DNA of 64,000 nt from JBGMEA01 sp041447245 (GCA_041447245.1 JBGMEA010000019.1:14354-78353); one strand, 5' to 3'. Positions 35,894 to 45,792 are shown, counted from the stretch's first letter. Made by a program: numbers and translations. The notes: generated by a model not told the origin, from the letters alone.

Positions 35894-35928
35894 AAATAAA
35901 TAAAGCAGGTTACCCTGCTTTATTTATT
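35894..35928 (-). terminator. Terminator of Ig-repeat surface protein gene
   Basis: Long stem AATAAATAAAGCAGG / CCTGCTTTATTTATT directly after the surface-protein stop codon. The tail is T-rich but interrupted (TTTATTTATTT). Confidence 0.75.
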
Positions 35929-35930
35929 CG

Positions 35931-38900
35931 TTATTTGGAAAGATTCTTTTTTCTGATCGTTACAAAAAGTAAAAGCAATATTACTGCTGCCGCAGAAATG
36001 ATGATGATGTATTTCCCCGCCCCCTGTATCCATGTTCGGTCATTTGCCGCAGCGGCCTGATTCACGGGCTGAGAGACCTGAGCAACAGCATAATAGCTGA
36101 AGTGGTTCGTTTGAAATACCAAATAGTCACCGACAACGCTCGCATTCATATCCGCAATCATTCCGCTGTCCGGATCATACCAGAATACGTGCAGATCTCC
36201 GTCAAATCCTTCCGGAATCGGAATCTTCACCTGAATTGTTCCGGCAAAGGAAGTAATCTTGTTGCCGTTCTGATCAAGCAGGACAATATCGCTGATCACC
36301 AGTGCATTGATATTTCCGTACGTTCCATCCTCCTGAAGTGCGTTCAGTGCTCCGGTTGTGATGCTGTTTGAGGTACTTTGCAATGCAACCGAAGCAGTCA
36401 TGGAAGTCACGCCCTCAGGCAGTTGTGCCGATGTCAGATCCAGAATGACACCGCTCGCCTCATCGGTGATCGAATCGGGAATTGCAGCAGGAGGTATTTG
36501 ATCTCCCTCCTGTTGTGATCCGGAAGAAGCGGAACTTTTGACCGTAACGGAAAGATTCGCGCTCGTATCGCTGTAAGCGCCGATGCTTACGGTAATCGGT
36601 GTGGCGTTATAGGATGTTGTCAGCACCGTGCCGTTGGCAGGAGTTACCGAGATGCCTTTGGAAGCGAACAGATCATACGTGATTCCGTGAACCGTGGAAC
36701 CGTCGTTGTAACTGAGCGCCACTTTCATCCCGGACAGATTCAGGGTCTGCGCCGCATAATAGGTCAAATCGGACGGGTCGGATTCGATATTGATACCGAC
36801 AACGATTTTGGCGGTTATGCTTAATGTTGATGAGGTTGCGTCGGTCTGTCCGTCACAGCTCAGAGTAACGGGTAATGCATTCTGGGAAAGGCTGAGGGCA
36901 GCGCCTGCTGTCGGCACCGCTGTAATTCCTTTGGCAGCAAACTGATCGGGAGTAATGCCGGCTGCGGTGCTTGAGTCATTGTAGGTAAGCGTCACCGTCA
37001 TCCCGCTCAAGTTCAAAGGCTGCCCTTCAATGTAGTTCATATTGCTCGGTTCGGCTGTAATGGTGAGCGATGTCGCGACTTTCTGTGTCACATTCAATGT
37101 TGCGGTCGTTGTATCGCTGAAGCTGTTGCAGCTCACCGTAATGCTCGTTCCGTCATCGCCGACTGACAATCCTCCGCTCGTGCTCGGAAGGGTCGTAATC
37201 CCGTAGGATGCGAAGTCTGCCGGGACAATTCCGGTTTCAGTAGATGCATCATTGTAAGTAAGAGTTACCGTCATTCCGTCCAGATTTAACGTATCTCCGG
37301 AATAGTAGCTCATGTTCGTGGGATCTGCGGTAACGCTTACGCCGCTGACCGCTTTTGCGACCACCGCCATTGCGGAAGTGGTATCGGTTATGCTGTTGCA
37401 GCTGATGGTGATGCTGCTTGCGTTATCGGATAAACTCAACGCTGTTCCGGAAGACGGACTTGCGGTAATGAAGTAAGTGCTGAAATCCGTTTCCGTCAAC
37501 CCGGTCACGGTTGACGCATCGTTGTAAGTCAGCGTCACCGTCAATCCGCTCAGATCAAGGGTTTGTCCTTCCACATAATTCAGCTTGGAAGGATCGGACG
37601 TAATGTCCACTCCGCTCACTGCTTTTGCGACAACACTCAGATTGGTATCGGTGGTGTCCGATTGAGAATTGCATGTTACCGTAATTCCAACTCCGTTTTC
37701 AATCATTGTCAGAGTTGCTCCGTTTATGGGAGATGCGGTGATCAAGTATGCCGCAAATTGATCCGGGGTAACTCCCGTTAATGCGGAGGAATCATTGTAA
37801 GACAGAGTCACGGTCATCCCGCTCAGATCAAGCGCCTGCCCCGCCACATAATTCATATCGGTCGGATTCGCAGTGATTTCGATCTGCGTCACACTCAAAG
37901 CGGTGATCGCCAAAGTACCGGTTGTGGAATCGCTCAACGAGTTGCAGGTAACGGTAATTGCCTGTCCGTCATTCGCCATGCTCAACATGCTTTCTTCGGA
38001 AGGTGATGCAGAAATTCCGTTCGCCGCAAACAGATCCGATGTAATATCCGTCAGAGAGGTGCTGTCATTATAAGTCAGTTTAACCTTCATGCCGCTCAGA
38101 TTAAGCGCATGATTTTCATAGTAAGTAAAATTGGTGGGTTCCGCCGTAATCTCAATAGCCGTTACTTCTTTGTTGACAACCGTCAGAAGAGAAGTCGAGG
38201 CAGTATAACTGTTGCAGCTCAATTGTATTGAAGTGCTGTTGTGAAGCAATGAAACGATTGTACCGGAAGCAGGACTTGCCGTAATAGAATATGTATCGAA
38301 CTCTGTTGGAAGAATATCGGAAACAGTTGATCCGTCATTATACTCCAGTTGAACAACCATACCCGCATAGTCAAGACTTTCTCCCACGACATAACTCAAT
38401 TTCGTCGGGTTGCTTGTCACGCTGATCCCGCTGACCGCTTTGGCTACGACGTTCAGAGTATCCGTCGTGGTATCGCTCAGAGAATTGCAGGTTACCGTAA
38501 TACCGCTTCCGTTGTCCGCCAGAACCAAACCCGTACCATTGGCAGGACTTGCAGTGATGCCGTTTGATGCGAACTGGCTCGGCGTGATTCCCGTCAAAGT
38601 CGAGGAATCATTATAGCTCAGGGTTACGGTCATCCCGCTCAGATCAAGAGATTGCCCAACCACATAACTCATCTTGGTCGGATCCGCTGTTACTTCGATT
38701 CCGGTCACAGCTTTTGCAATAACACTCAAAGACGCGCTTGTTGTATCGCTCAGAGAATTGCAGCTCACTGTAATATAACTGCCGTTGTTTGTGTCCACGC
38801 TCAGTTCGGTACCGTGCGCAGGAGATGCTGTAATGTTGTATAAACCAAACTGATCATACGTGATTCCGGTATCGCTCGTAGCATCATTATATCCCAAGGT

Positions 38901-40949
38901 CACGGTCATTCCGCTCAAATCAAGTGTATTGCCCGCCACATAACTCATCTTGGTCGGATCAGATGTGACAGTGACGGATGTCACCACTTTTGCGCTCACT
39001 GTCAGATTGGTAGTATTTGCATCATAGATACCGCAGCTCACAACCACTGGCTGTGCATCATTGGAAACGGACAACGTTGCGCCGTTTGCGGGAGATGCTG
39101 TAATAAAGTATGTCGGGAAGTCGTCAAGTCCGATATCAGTCACGCTTGATCCGTCGTTATACGTCAACGTTACGGAAATGCCGCTCAAATTCAAGCTCTG
39201 ACCGGCGATATATTCCATTTTCGTCGGATCGGATGTCACACTGATTCCGCTGACCGCTTTGGCAACAACGCTCAACATACCTGTCGTGGTATCGCTCAGA
39301 GAATTGCAGCTCACAGTAATGCTGCTGCCGTCGTTTGACGCCACAGTCAGGCTTTCTCCGTTTGCAGGAGATGCCGTGATGCCGTTTGATGCGAACTGGC
39401 TCGGCGTGACTCCCGTGACCGTGGTGGAATCGTTATAAGATAACGTTACGGTCATGCCGGTCAGATCCAAAGTCTGCCCTTCCACATAACTCATATCGGT
39501 CGGATCAGCCGTCACGTCGATTCCGGTCACCGCTTTGGCAACAACGCTGAGTGTTCCGCTGGTCGTATCCGTCTGCGAATTGCAGCTTACGGTGATACTG
39601 TTGCCATTATTTCCATCTACGGTTAAGCTGTCTCCGTGTGCGGGAGAAGCCGTAATGTTTTTGGCGGAAAATTGATCGTAAGTAATACCCGTAGTCGTAG
39701 AAGAATCATTGTAAGTCAGAGTCACGCTCATTCCGCTCAGATCAAGTGATTGTCCCGCCACATAACTCATATCGGTCGGATCAGTCGTGATATCAATCGC
39801 AGTCACGACTTTTGCGATAACTGTCAGTGTGCCTGTGGTAGAATCGCTTTGAGAATTACAGCTCACAGAAATGGAACTGCTGTTATCGGAAAGGGCTAAT
39901 GTATCGCCCTGTGACGGTGTCGCGGTAATTGCGTTTGCCGCAAATTGGTCATACGTGATTCCGGTCAGAGTCGTGGCATCATCATATGTGAGTGTTACGG
40001 TCATTCCGCTTAAATCCAACGTTTGTCCTTCGATGTAAGACAGATTCGTCGGATCCGCAGTTACTTCAATTGCGCTGACAACCTTCGCTCTCGCTGTCGC
40101 AGATGCCGAAATTGTTCCGTAGGGGCTGTCGGTATAGTTTGCGGTATTGGCTGATACGGCTTTGACTTTGGCCGTGTAATTCGTTCCGGCAACGACGTTT
40201 GTCGAAAGCGCAATATTTCCGCTTGCAGAGGATGCCGAAATGGCACTGCCCACCGGAGTCGTCCCTGCGGCGTCATACAGCTGAATCAGGTAGCTGTCGA
40301 CATCCGAAGCGGAATTCGTATCCGTTATCGTATAGTTCAATCCCGAACCGGTCACGGGTGCGGAAAGAGCGATCGTCGGCGCAACCAAATTCGGAGCGTC
40401 AAATGTAAATGATCCGAAATTGAAAAATGATAAATTTGGATAACCGCTTGCGCTTGTATCGGAATATACAATGACGATTTCATCCACTCGTCCGAACAAT
40501 TCACTGTAGGTGCTCATTATCTCTGTTCCCGATGAACCTGCTGCACAGGAACTGATCGTATAAAGTGTCGAACCATCCAATTTGCATGTAATTTGCAAAC
40601 CCAAATCGGATGATGCATTCGTATAACTGAAACCGGTAAAACAGAAATCACTGCTGTCGTTCTTGGTGATCGTCACGGTCGGTGTCGAGGCGGCTGCGCC
40701 ATCTCCGAAATAGATGCTGTTTCCCGATGTTGTGTCCGCATAAATCGCATTCGTATCCCCATCATGAAACGCAAAGGTATATCCGCTGTCGGAAAAACTC
40801 CCCGTACCAAGCAGTACAGGTGGAGACCAACTGTACGTTTCAAAATCCACGACGGTTGCCGTGGCATCCACTTTCGTTAAAGTCGGACCAAAGAACGATG
40901 CCAGTGCAGTTACGCACATGAAAGCAACGAGCACTTTTTTTAAATTCAT
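35931..40949 (-). CDS. Giant Ig-like-repeat surface protein
   Basis: 1672 residues. Signal peptide (1-30), a ~170-residue N-terminal beta domain, a fibronectin-III-like domain (about 190-290), 13 consecutive bacterial Ig-like (Big_3-type) repeats of 89-92 residues, a ~130-residue C-terminal domain, one membrane helix (about 1643-1665) and a basic tail. No LPXTG sorting motif is seen, so it is held by the C-terminal helix. Repeats share cores such as YVAGQSLDLSGMTVTLTYND and ITVSCNS. The shape is that of a long adhesin or stalk. Cysteines appear at one fixed position per repeat. An extended -10 (TGATATAAT) at 40983-40988 lies upstream; GGAAGG precedes the ATG. Two membrane diguanylate cyclases flank it. 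Confidence 0.93.
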   Translation of the reverse strand: MNLKKVLVAFMCVTALASFFGPTLTKVDATATVVDFETYSWSPPVLLGTGSFSDSGYTFAFHDGDTNAIYADTTSGNSIYFGDGAAASTPTVTITKNDSSDFCFTGFSYTNASSDLGLQITCKLDGSTLYTISSCAAGSSGTEIMSTYSELFGRVDEIVIVYSDTSASGYPNLSFFNFGSFTFDAPNLVAPTIALSAPVTGSGLNYTITDTNSASDVDSYLIQLYDAAGTTPVGSAISASSASGNIALSTNVVAGTNYTAKVKAVSANTANYTDSPYGTISASATARAKVVSAIEVTADPTNLSYIEGQTLDLSGMTVTLTYDDATTLTGITYDQFAANAITATPSQGDTLALSDNSSSISVSCNSQSDSTTGTLTVIAKVVTAIDITTDPTDMSYVAGQSLDLSGMSVTLTYNDSSTTTGITYDQFSAKNITASPAHGDSLTVDGNNGNSITVSCNSQTDTTSGTLSVVAKAVTGIDVTADPTDMSYVEGQTLDLTGMTVTLSYNDSTTVTGVTPSQFASNGITASPANGESLTVASNDGSSITVSCNSLSDTTTGMLSVVAKAVSGISVTSDPTKMEYIAGQSLNLSGISVTLTYNDGSSVTDIGLDDFPTYFITASPANGATLSVSNDAQPVVVSCGIYDANTTNLTVSAKVVTSVTVTSDPTKMSYVAGNTLDLSGMTVTLGYNDATSDTGITYDQFGLYNITASPAHGTELSVDTNNGSYITVSCNSLSDTTSASLSVIAKAVTGIEVTADPTKMSYVVGQSLDLSGMTVTLSYNDSSTLTGITPSQFASNGITASPANGTGLVLADNGSGITVTCNSLSDTTTDTLNVVAKAVSGISVTSNPTKLSYVVGESLDYAGMVVQLEYNDGSTVSDILPTEFDTYSITASPASGTIVSLLHNSTSIQLSCNSYTASTSLLTVVNKEVTAIEITAEPTNFTYYENHALNLSGMKVKLTYNDSTSLTDITSDLFAANGISASPSEESMLSMANDGQAITVTCNSLSDSTTGTLAITALSVTQIEITANPTDMNYVAGQALDLSGMTVTLSYNDSSALTGVTPDQFAAYLITASPINGATLTMIENGVGITVTCNSQSDTTDTNLSVVAKAVSGVDITSDPSKLNYVEGQTLDLSGLTVTLTYNDASTVTGLTETDFSTYFITASPSSGTALSLSDNASSITISCNSITDTTSAMAVVAKAVSGVSVTADPTNMSYYSGDTLNLDGMTVTLTYNDASTETGIVPADFASYGITTLPSTSGGLSVGDDGTSITVSCNSFSDTTTATLNVTQKVATSLTITAEPSNMNYIEGQPLNLSGMTVTLTYNDSSTAAGITPDQFAAKGITAVPTAGAALSLSQNALPVTLSCDGQTDATSSTLSITAKIVVGINIESDPSDLTYYAAQTLNLSGMKVALSYNDGSTVHGITYDLFASKGISVTPANGTVLTTSYNATPITVSIGAYSDTSANLSVTVKSSASSGSQQEGDQIPPAAIPDSITDEASGVILDLTSAQLPEGVTSMTASVALQSTSNSITTGALNALQEDGTYGNINALVISDIVLLDQNGNKITSFAGTIQVKIPIPEGFDGDLHVFWYDPDSGMIADMNASVVGDYLVFQTNHFSYYAVAQVSQPVNQAAAANDRTWIQGAGKYIIIISAAAVILLLLFVTIRKKNLSK
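36535..40090 (-). repeat. Thirteen tandem ~270-bp coding repeats (Ig-like domains)
   Basis: Each unit encodes an Ig-like domain and is about 267-276 bases long. Units differ at the DNA level by enough that the gene is not a perfect satellite, but some adjacent ones (for example those around 38900-39750) stay very similar. Approximate outer limits; the last unit (near 36540-36810) is the most diverged. Confidence 0.9.
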
Positions 40950-40982
40950 GATGTAATTCCTTCCTGTGCACCATGCAAAATC

Positions 40983-40988
40983 ATTATA
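40983..40988 (-). promoter_or_regulatory. Extended -10 element of surface-protein gene
   Basis: Minus-strand TGA-TATAAT in an AT-rich stretch with no clear -35; about 35 bases upstream of the start codon. Low information. Confidence 0.45.
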
Positions 40989-41068
40989 TCATAAATTTGT
41001 TAATATATAATATAATTCAATTATAATGCAAATATACTTCTCTGTATATATTATTCGTAACGGAATCC

Positions 41069-41099
41069 AAAAAAATTAGGGAAATATAATTATTTCCCT
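41069..41099 (-). terminator. Terminator of membrane GGDEF gene
   Basis: Minus-strand stem AGGGAAATA / TATTTCCCT with an AATT loop, followed by a run of seven T; 47 bases after the stop of the 41146 gene. Confidence 0.82.
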
Positions 41100-41145
41100 T
41101 TAAAATTTGAAACAGATCCATCCATGACAGGAGATTCATTCGAAA

Positions 41146-42879
41146 TTAAGATTCGCTGCTTTGCACTTTTGCAGGATTGGCAGAAGTTTCGCTTTTGGTT
41201 TTTGCTTTATTCAAATACATCATCTGATCCGTCATCTGAAGCAATTCTTTGAAATCGTCAATATGCGCTTCTTCATAAGATGCGCTGCCTACGGCAACAC
41301 TGAAATTGTAGTCCAATTTCTGATTTTCTGCCTCAATCAGCAAAATAAACTCATCTCTCATAGAGGTATAGGTTTCCGTATCGCAATCACGCAGAAGACA
41401 GGTAAATTCATCACCGCCGATGCGATAGCAGTGAAGCGGACTTTGAAAAGCCTGCTCCATAGCGCGGTAAGTTCTGCGCAGTGCCTCATCCCCTTCCGAA
41501 TGACCGAATGTATCGTTGATATATTTCAGATCATTGACATCAAACAACACCAATCGCACATTATGAATGCTGCCGTTTCTGAACAGTACTTCAATGTCCC
41601 GTTCAAATGCCGCCCTGTTGTTTGCTCCGGTGAGAATGTCGTGATATGCCATTTTTTCATAGAAAACCGCTTCCGAATGTTTCTGCACCATTGCCCGCAG
41701 TTTCTTGCCTGCATCGACTCCGAGCATGATAATATAAACAAACATTCCGATCAGGCTGAAATAAGACAAATGGTCAAACGAATGAGTAAAAAATTTAGCC
41801 AGCTCGATCAGCGCACACGCCAATAAAAGACCCGAGTAGCAGATAAAATGTTTTGCGCTGACATTTTTATACTTGAATATTTCTACAAACAAGGAAGGAA
41901 TCGTATAGGCCATCGCTGCAATCAAAATCAGATTTGATATTGTTGCGGTCTGAAAAAAACCCATCACACCAAAAAGCTGAAGCAGTGTAACGGCAACGAA
42001 ATCCAGACCGAATAAAATGGCAAACGCAGAAAGCACTTTTCTGAAATGAGGCAAAATCTCCTCTCTCAAATAACACAACAGAGGAATCGGAAAAACAGGA
42101 ATCATCATATATGCCAAACCGCCGATCAAAAAGCGATTCCCGAGAAAAAACTGTATCATACGTGACTCTGCAAAAAACCATCCGGAAAGCGCTACCGCAA
42201 ACAAACCGAGGCACAAAAGAGCACGGTTTCCGATTTGATGGAACACGATAGAAATGAAAATCATCAAAATCCCCAATAAGGCGATCAGCATAATTAAAAA
42301 GAAGTTTGGAAAGTACTCATGCAAAACAGAATACATTACATCCGCGCCGTTTCCGTAAACAATCGGATTGAGCATACCGGAAAAAGCTTCAAACGGAGAA
42401 GTAAATGTCAGGCTGAGCGTCTGTCCGGCAGCTCCTTCGGGAAGAGGAATCAGATACCATGCACTGGCCATCGGGCAATAAAACAATCCACTGTGCTCCT
42501 CTTCCGCATACAGCAGAACCTGTCCGTTGAGTGTGACCTTCACTGATTGAAGAGAACCTCGGATCAGGAGTGTTGCACCGTCCGGAAAATCACCTTCCAG
42601 CACTTTGCTGATTGTGCACGGTTCATCCGGTGTTGTGTGCAAATCCGCAGGCAAAGCTACTCCGATTGATTCCCCTTCCTGATCGACATATGTCCATCCG
42701 TCATTCATGTCATTGACATGTCCATCGCTGAGCTTCAGGTTTTCATACGGCATTAATACAGCCAGCACGACGATCCATGCAAGCACAAAAATCACAAAGA
42801 GATAAACGGGAAGTTTTGACTGTTTCTTCATAAATCCGAGGACGAAACAATGCCGCAGCTTGCGAGCAATATGCAACAT
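41146..42879 (-). CDS. 7TM-GGDEF diguanylate cyclase with extracellular domain
   Basis: 577 residues: an N-terminal membrane helix (about 22-45), an extracellular beta-rich domain of ~150 residues of 7TMR-DISM type (DGWTYVDQEGESIGVALP, LLIRGSLQSVKVTLNGQ), seven membrane helices (about 195-385) and a C-terminal GGDEF. The loop reads RIGGDEF; no RxxD site precedes it, so product inhibition is not expected. 7TMR-DISM domains are thought to bind carbohydrate ligands. The start is ATG 42879 or ATG 42831 (MKKQSK), neither with a strong site. Upstream neighbour of the surface protein. Confidence 0.9.
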   Translation of the reverse strand: MLHIARKLRHCFVLGFMKKQSKLPVYLFVIFVLAWIVVLAVLMPYENLKLSDGHVNDMNDGWTYVDQEGESIGVALPADLHTTPDEPCTISKVLEGDFPDGATLLIRGSLQSVKVTLNGQVLLYAEEEHSGLFYCPMASAWYLIPLPEGAAGQTLSLTFTSPFEAFSGMLNPIVYGNGADVMYSVLHEYFPNFFLIMLIALLGILMIFISIVFHQIGNRALLCLGLFAVALSGWFFAESRMIQFFLGNRFLIGGLAYMMIPVFPIPLLCYLREEILPHFRKVLSAFAILFGLDFVAVTLLQLFGVMGFFQTATISNLILIAAMAYTIPSLFVEIFKYKNVSAKHFICYSGLLLACALIELAKFFTHSFDHLSYFSLIGMFVYIIMLGVDAGKKLRAMVQKHSEAVFYEKMAYHDILTGANNRAAFERDIEVLFRNGSIHNVRLVLFDVNDLKYINDTFGHSEGDEALRRTYRAMEQAFQSPLHCYRIGGDEFTCLLRDCDTETYTSMRDEFILLIEAENQKLDYNFSVAVGSASYEEAHIDDFKELLQMTDQMMYLNKAKTKSETSANPAKVQSSES

Positions 42880-43056
42880 CTCTGCTTATGGCATTATTCA
42901 CAAATATATTATTTTAAATTCAAAAATATATGATTTAATCTTATCAGATTATTTGACAAATTTCTACCGAATCGGAGATTTTTTACATAAAACCTGAACA
43001 TTTCAAATATATATGATATACCATATAAGAAAATAAGCGTGCGATAAAAAAATCTC

Positions 43057-43620
43057 CTATTTAAGCGCATTTTCACATAAGAGTAATATCGCATTCATTG
43101 TTTCCATATTTCGTACGGTAGCCGATAATTCCGCTTTTTGTACCAGTGCGGCAAGTTTGGAATGACGTATGCTTTTTGATAAAAGCAGATACGCATCCCG
43201 TCCGATGAGAACACACCGATCCGCATCCTGTTCGATGCACTTGAATTTTTCAGCAACCGCTTCTGCAGGATTGTTTGCATACAGGCAAACATATCGACTT
43301 TCCCCTTCCGCATTCGCCGATTGCGCCGCTTCAATCTCATTCGGCTGATACGGATCGTTTTCAATCAGATCATGCACTTCTCGGCATGTGCGCAACACGG
43401 CCGCAACGGAAATTCCGAAACAATCAAGAATCGTTTCGGAAATCAATGCGGAACATTCGGCTTCGCCGAGTTCGGAGGAAAATATGATATTCCCGCTTTG
43501 AATATAAGTACACACATCGGACAGTCCCGCATCTGCGAGAGCCGCCGAAAGCTCTTTCATATTGATCCGGTTCTTTTTGCCGACATTGATGCCGCGCAGA
43601 AATGCAACATAACGATCCAT
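43057..43620 (-). CDS. DUF1697 family protein
   Basis: 187 residues with the DUF1697 opening YVAFLRGINVGKKNRINMKEL and the following YIQSGNIIFSS; the ending (SATVRNMETMNAILLL) also fits. The function is not established for any member that I can cite. AAAGGA lies six bases before the ATG. Located alone between the membrane cyclase and the rubrerythrin. Confidence 0.9.
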   Translation of the reverse strand: MDRYVAFLRGINVGKKNRINMKELSAALADAGLSDVCTYIQSGNIIFSSELGEAECSALISETILDCFGISVAAVLRTCREVHDLIENDPYQPNEIEAAQSANAEGESRYVCLYANNPAEAVAEKFKCIEQDADRCVLIGRDAYLLLSKSIRHSKLAALVQKAELSATVRNMETMNAILLLCENALK

Positions 43621-43794
43621 TTTTTATCCTTTCCATTGCCGTTCAATTGATTATACATAATAATCCTGCTCACAAACAAGCAAACAGAGCGTCAATGGAT
43701 CATTATTTCGCCAATTTCTGTTTCTGTCACACATTCCAATCGAAGTTGAGGAATAAAGGAAAACCATATTCTTCAACTAATTCTGTGTTTTCCA

Positions 43795-43823
43795 TTGACA
43801 AATCCTAACGATAACCCTATAAT
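43795..43823 (+). promoter_or_regulatory. Consensus promoter of rubrerythrin gene
   Basis: Perfect TTGACA (43795-43800) and TATAAT (43818-43823) with a 17-base spacer, the strongest promoter in the window, 73 bases upstream of the ATG. Confidence 0.85.
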
Positions 43824-43835
43824 ACATGAATAGAA

Positions 43836-43854
43836 TGATTATAATTTACAATCA
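43836..43854 (+). promoter_or_regulatory. Operator-like dyad in rubrerythrin leader
   Basis: A 9-1-9 inverted repeat: TGATTATAA, T, TTACAATCA (one mismatch per arm, G/A). It lies 12-30 bases after the -10, in the place of a repressor site. Spacing and AT content recall Fur/PerR-family boxes, but the half-site is not the canonical PerR box. The regulator is inferred, not seen. Confidence 0.6.
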
Positions 43855-43895
43855 AATTCATGATCAATAATTCAAAAATAAACGGAGGAACAAAC

Positions 43896-44387
43896 ATGAC
43901 AGAAAAAACTTTGGAAAACTTGATGGCAGCCTTTGCAGGAGAATCTCAGGCAAACAGAAAATATACGGCATATGCGAAAAAGGCGGAAGCCGAAGGAAAA
44001 ACTAATGCAGCAAAACTGTTCCGCGCAGCTGCGGATGCAGAAACGATTCACGCCCTCAAACACTTTGAAGTTGCAGGCAAAACACACTCCACCGAAGAAA
44101 ACCTGAAAGATGCGGTGAGCGGCGAAACTGCAGAATTCGAAGAAATGTATCCCGAATTCATCAAAGAAGCGCAGATGGCGCAAAGCCAGGCAGCGGTAAT
44201 GACATTCACGTTCGCCATGAAAGCCGAAGCCGTTCATGCAAAACTCTATAAAGAAGCACTTGACAATCTTAACAAGACGGAAGAAGTATTCTATTATCTC
44301 TGCCCGGTCTGCGGGAACATCGAAAAAGCGGTGCCCGGGAAATGTCCGATCTGCGGAGCGCCCGGAGACTCCTTCATCAAATACTAA
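43896..44387 (+). CDS. rbr: Rubrerythrin
   Basis: 163 residues. An N-terminal four-helix di-iron domain (MTEKTLENLMAAFAGESQANRKY, ADAETIHALKH, EAQMAQSQ, AEAVHAKLYKEAL) and a C-terminal rubredoxin-like site (CPVCGNIE, CPICGAPG). Rubrerythrins reduce peroxide in anaerobes with NADH-linked electrons and protect against oxygen. ATG 43896 has GGAGGA 9 bases upstream. It has a consensus promoter and an operator-like dyad in the leader, so control by a peroxide- or iron-sensing repressor is likely. Transcribed alone and closed by a terminator. Confidence 0.95.
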   Translation: MTEKTLENLMAAFAGESQANRKYTAYAKKAEAEGKTNAAKLFRAAADAETIHALKHFEVAGKTHSTEENLKDAVSGETAEFEEMYPEFIKEAQMAQSQAAVMTFTFAMKAEAVHAKLYKEALDNLNKTEEVFYYLCPVCGNIEKAVPGKCPICGAPGDSFIKY

Positions 44388-44432
44388 TCCGCACTCATCG
44401 GCTGCAGCCACACAGCCGCTGAACCTCATAAT

Positions 44433-44466
44433 AAAAAATGCATCCGTTGCCGCGGATGCATTTTTT
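44433..44466. terminator. Bidirectional terminator, rubrerythrin/GGDEF
   Basis: AAAAAATGCATCCG and CGGATGCATTTTTT form a 14-base stem with T-runs both ways, between two convergent genes; it overlaps the stop codon of the GGDEF gene. Confidence 0.88.
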
Positions 44467-45616
44467 ATGCGCCGTATGTCTTTTTTCTTTCTCGTTTGCA
44501 ACCATACATCAGCTTATCGATCCTGCGGATAAATTCTTCTCCGCTCTGACCGGTTCCACAGTCATAGATCGCATATCCCATGCTGCATTGCAGACGGTAA
44601 GGATGCAGGCATATCCGATTGTGATGCTCAAAACAATCCGAAATCTCCTTTATGATCTGCTCCAGATTCTTCGGAGAGTCCGTATTGAGAATCACACAGA
44701 ATTCATCTCCTCCGTATCTCGCCAAAAATCCTTCTTCCCGCACGCAGCTGCGAAGCAGCCGCACGCTTGCGATCAATGCCTCATCTCCGATATCATGCCC
44801 GTAGGTGTCATTGAGATCCTTAAAATCATCCAAGTCAATCAGTATCGCAGAAAAAGAATGATTCTGCCTGCATGCGGCAATTTTCTTTTTCAGGTAATTG
44901 TCCATCGCTTTGCGGTTATATGCCCCCGTAAGATAATCAATCGACACCCCTTTATACTGAATGTTAATAAAAACAATCAGAAGTGAAAACGCTGTACCGT
45001 TGAGCATCAACGGAATCCCATATATCTGCAGTTGCAGAATAATGCACAAAAGAGGCGGAACCGGGAAAAAAATCAGAGAGGAAAATTGTTTTTTCTCCAT
45101 TTGTTTCCGATTTGACAATACCATAGCTCCGGCCATGAGAATCAGAAGCACCGTAATAGCTGCAGGAATCGCGAAGAATGGTCCCCGATGATAAATATTC
45201 TCGGAATCAATCGTATAAAACCAACCTGCAAATTGCGACACGATTACACTTGCCGCATTCAACAGATTAAGCAACAGAAAAAAAACCATGTAACGTTTTG
45301 TCTTCGCATCATTTTGATACACCTGATTGTGAACATATAAAAACCAAAAAGAAGGTAACAGTAAATTAAAGAAAAACAGTAGAAAATTGCCCAAATGATT
45401 CAGAAAAGGATAGTACGGTTTTGAAAACCCGTCGCATCGGCTGAAGATATCAAAAGCGATCAGAAACATTGTTGTGATCAGTACGGTGAGAAAGAGCCGG
45501 AACGACATCATTTCTTTCTCCGAATGCCGAATTTCGTGAAACAAAATATAAAGCAATATCAGGAACGAATAAATACTGACCCCCAGATATCCCGTCAATT
45601 CCACTGGCAACCCCAT
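44465..45616 (-). CDS. Membrane diguanylate cyclase (paralogue of the 34615 gene)
   Basis: 383 residues: six or seven transmembrane helices, then a GGDEF domain with RYGGDEF and IDLDDFKDLND. The residues before it read REEG, so the RxxD inhibitory site is missing, unlike its paralogue at 34615. The start at ATG 45616 was set by aligning the first helix (MGLPVELTGYLGVSIYSFLI) with that paralogue; no strong ribosome binding site was found and the frame is open to 45688. Its signal is unknown. Confidence 0.87.
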   Translation of the reverse strand: MGLPVELTGYLGVSIYSFLILLYILFHEIRHSEKEMMSFRLFLTVLITTMFLIAFDIFSRCDGFSKPYYPFLNHLGNFLLFFFNLLLPSFWFLYVHNQVYQNDAKTKRYMVFFLLLNLLNAASVIVSQFAGWFYTIDSENIYHRGPFFAIPAAITVLLILMAGAMVLSNRKQMEKKQFSSLIFFPVPPLLCIILQLQIYGIPLMLNGTAFSLLIVFINIQYKGVSIDYLTGAYNRKAMDNYLKKKIAACRQNHSFSAILIDLDDFKDLNDTYGHDIGDEALIASVRLLRSCVREEGFLARYGGDEFCVILNTDSPKNLEQIIKEISDCFEHHNRICLHPYRLQCSMGYAIYDCGTGQSGEEFIRRIDKLMYGCKRERKKTYGA

Positions 45617-45792
45617 TATCGATACTTGACTTGTTAATAGTGTAACAATCAGAAATCGATTTTCCGAATAAAATAATATATTTATCATATTACATTATTT
45701 TCTTTTCTTCCGCAACAAGAATTCATTCAATTCTGATTTTTTTTAAACATCAAGTAAAAACATACATCCCGGCCGGGATGTATGTTTATCGC

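Noticed and set aside
36535..40090. CRISPR-like regular repeats
   Set aside because: Period is about 270 bases within one open frame and encodes Ig-like domains; no short direct repeats with spacers.
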